Origin: an uncultured Selenomonadales bacterium
GTDB taxonomy: Bacteria > Bacillota > Negativicutes > Selenomonadales > Selenomonadaceae
DNA: 12,503 bases
Assembly: GCA_937915725.1 (NCBI GenBank)
Contig: CALGGV010000318.1
Span: forward strand, 1-12,503
Direction of reading: 5' to 3'
Shown: positions 11,015-12,503 of the stretch, piece after piece
How positions within the stretch are numbered: position 1 is the stretch's first letter
Layout of the letters: every line of letters starts with the position of its first letter
The notes under the pieces: generated by a model
Database searches by the model: none
Seen by the model: the letters and a program-made list of their open reading frames with translations, nothing else
What the model was told of the DNA's origin: nothing
Translations under genes and position numbers: made by a program

Positions 11015-12503
11015 CTACTTAACCAATAACGTAACAATGGTTATATCGTCGGATTGTTCGTGTTTGCCGACAAATTTTGCCAAATCCTCGCGCAGAGTTC
11101 CTGCGATATTGTTGATATTTTTTTCAAGCACCATTTTTGAAACAGACGCCGCCAATCTTTCTTCCAAGAAAAATTCTTCTTGCTCATTCAACGCCTCTGT
11201 TACGCCGTCCGAATACAAAACTAAAACATCGCCGCTTTTCAGTGAAGTTTCCAATTTTTTGAAAGGAATATCTTCAATCGAGCCGAGCATTGCGCCGGAG
11301 CGTTTTTTCAAATATTCAAATGTACCGTCGCCGTGTACGATAAGCGGGCTTGTGTGTCCTGCGTTGACGTAAATTAATTTTCCGGTGGAAATTTCGTAAA
11401 TGACGCCGACCGCCGTTGCAAACATTCCCGTATCATTATTTTCGCAAAGTTGGTTGTTTGTCTCTGCAAAAATTGTTGGCAGCGAAATATCTTTTCCAAA
11501 TGAAATTTTGTGATGAATCAGCGTATAAGTTATCGTCATAAAAAGTGAGGCTGAAATTCCCTTGTCTGAAATATCAGAAACAACAATAAAAATATGGTCG
11601 TCGTCAAGAGCTTTAAAATCGTAAAAATCCCCGCCGACAGTCAACGCAGGATCCATTAACGCCTCAATGTGTACCGCGTCAAATTCGTCATTGATTGTTT
11701 CCGGCTCCGGCAAAAGGGACGCTTGAATATTTTTTGCAATATCAAGTTGTGTTTGAGTTTTGGCGCGTTCGGATAAAGTGCGGCGTAAATCCTCAATATA
11801 TTTGTAAATGCTGTCCAACATTTTTTTTAGAGTAGTAGAAAGTAATTCTATTTCGTCACCGGAATGTACAACTTCAAATTTTATTTTGTCTTTTTCGGGG
11901 TCTGAATTAATAAATTGCGCGGCTGTTTCCGTAATTCCGCTCAGCGGCTTTACGATATTTCTTTCAATGTACCAAATTAATCCAAGCTGAATCGTCAATG
12001 TAAAATGCAACACCAGAAAAGTATTTTCGTAAAAGCTTAACCAAATTTCACTGGACGAATAATCGCCGCTCATACTTAAAAAAGAATAGCCGGACAAAAA
12101 AATTGTCAAGCACACCATAAAAAGGCAGAATCCTTTTGTAAGTTTGTAGAAAATTGGTTGCGGGATTAAAATTTCAGTTTGCGTAATTTCCGGAATTGGG
12201 CGCAGTAAATAAATAAAAAATCCTAACGCAAAAATTCGCCGTCCAATTACAATGCTGTCAAAATATTCTACCGGAAACGACAATATGTACGCCGAAATAA
12301 TTACCAGTGCCGCCAAAATAATATTGAACGCGCGCGCAGGGATTTTTATTATTTCTTTCGACGCGGGGAGGTAAAATTCGTAATTGATACTCATCAACAT
12401 CAAAAGTACCGGCAACCCTATCAAAATATTTATATCCCAGTTATTCAACATTATCAAAAAGAAAAAGTCCCACGCCGAATTAAGCCACGGCGAAAAAGTG
12501 TTA
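11015..12503 (-). CDS. Membrane HAMP-SpoIIE (PP2C-type) serine phosphatase, 5' partial
   Basis: The frame is open to the right edge, with NSAWDFFFLIMLNNW reading smoothly into the protein, so the true start is probably outside the window; a TTG at 12457 is the first possible start inside (residue 1 below). About five membrane segments lie at 8-26, 44-61, 66-86, 106-126 and 145-163. A HAMP linker follows (about 164-216), then a helix with AKTQTQLDIAKNIQASLLPE, the usual lead into RsbU/SpoIIE phosphatases. The catalytic domain (about 255-480) has GGDFYD (275-280), SDISDKG (294-300), NAGH (365-368), YSDGVTE (415-421) and QSDDITIV; these Asp residues bind the metals. Known members remove phosphate from anti-sigma antagonists. 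The LytTR gene directly downstream suggests a different output here, which is inferred. Confidence 0.92.
   Translation of the reverse strand, partial: NTFSPWLNSAWDFFFLIMLNNWDINILIGLPVLLMLMSINYEFYLPASKEIIKIPARAFNIILAALVIISAYILSFPVEYFDSIVIGRRIFALGFFIYLLRPIPEITQTEILIPQPIFYKLTKGFCLFMVCLTIFLSGYSFLSMSGDYSSSEIWLSFYENTFLVLHFTLTIQLGLIWYIERNIVKPLSGITETAAQFINSDPEKDKIKFEVVHSGDEIELLSTTLKKMLDSIYKYIEDLRRTLSERAKTQTQLDIAKNIQASLLPEPETINDEFDAVHIEALMDPALTVGGDFYDFKALDDDHIFIVVSDISDKGISASLFMTITYTLIHHKISFGKDISLPTIFAETNNQLCENNDTGMFATAVGVIYEISTGKLIYVNAGHTSPLIVHGDGTFEYLKKRSGAMLGSIEDIPFKKLETSLKSGDVLVLYSDGVTEALNEQEEFFLEERLAASVSKMVLEKNINNIAGTLREDLAKFVGKHEQSDDITIVTLLVK

Noticed and set aside
11037..11372. A 111-codon plus-strand frame.
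   Set aside because: It is antisense to the SpoIIE catalytic domain, which has clear motifs on the other strand.
1..12503. CRISPR arrays, tRNA or rRNA genes, and insertion sequences.
   Set aside because: No regularly spaced long repeats, cloverleaf or rRNA-like stretches, or transposase genes were seen.

Overview
This window looks like the right-hand end of a degenerating temperate prophage and the adjacent bacterial chromosome. The DNA is AT-rich and almost every start carries a strong purine-rich Shine-Dalgarno (SD) sequence. The phage gene types (Gp157, BRO/KilAC antirepressor, ParB-methyltransferase, many small XRE regulators) and a SpoIIE-type phosphatase next to a LytTR regulator point to a low-GC member of Bacillota. 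Negativicutes is plausible, but the sequence alone does not prove it.

Bases 1-7622 are mostly leftward phage early genes. From right to left these are a Cro-like XRE protein, a small DNA-binding protein, an unknown protein, a ParB-like/N-methyltransferase fusion, an unknown protein, SSB, another small protein, Gp157, an unknown coiled-coil protein, an antirepressor, a small acidic protein and the start of a DnaD-like replication protein. Three rightward regulator islands sit against this flow: tandem XRE genes (1833-2298), an XRE gene plus a possible accessory effector (2972-3989), and an XRE gene (7756-8082). Each faces a leftward gene across its own promoter/operator region, so the prophage carries three repressor-type switches. 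In each, recognisable promoters are interleaved with short repeats likely to be operators.

The clearest unexplained element is the 380-base gap at 6441-6821, upstream of the methyltransferase. It holds two related RNA-like hairpins with the same asymmetric internal loop (YUGA opposite AUGAR, like box D/box C kink-turns) but different flanking helices that still pair. The imperfect pairs are G-U on the minus strand and A-C on the plus strand, which points to a minus-strand leader RNA. Further perfect hairpins lie upstream of them in the same gap.

At 8136-9145 lies a tyrosine integrase split by a frameshift; all catalytic residues survive in two frames. Directly after it comes a decayed, in-frame junction of type I restriction genes (hsdR' joined to hsdS', 9222-10215), so the prophage/chromosome boundary is probably about 9146-9221. 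Past a shared terminator (10234-10278), two host signalling genes run leftward: a membrane-bound HAMP-SpoIIE (PP2C-type) phosphatase, open at the right edge, and immediately downstream a LytTR response regulator.
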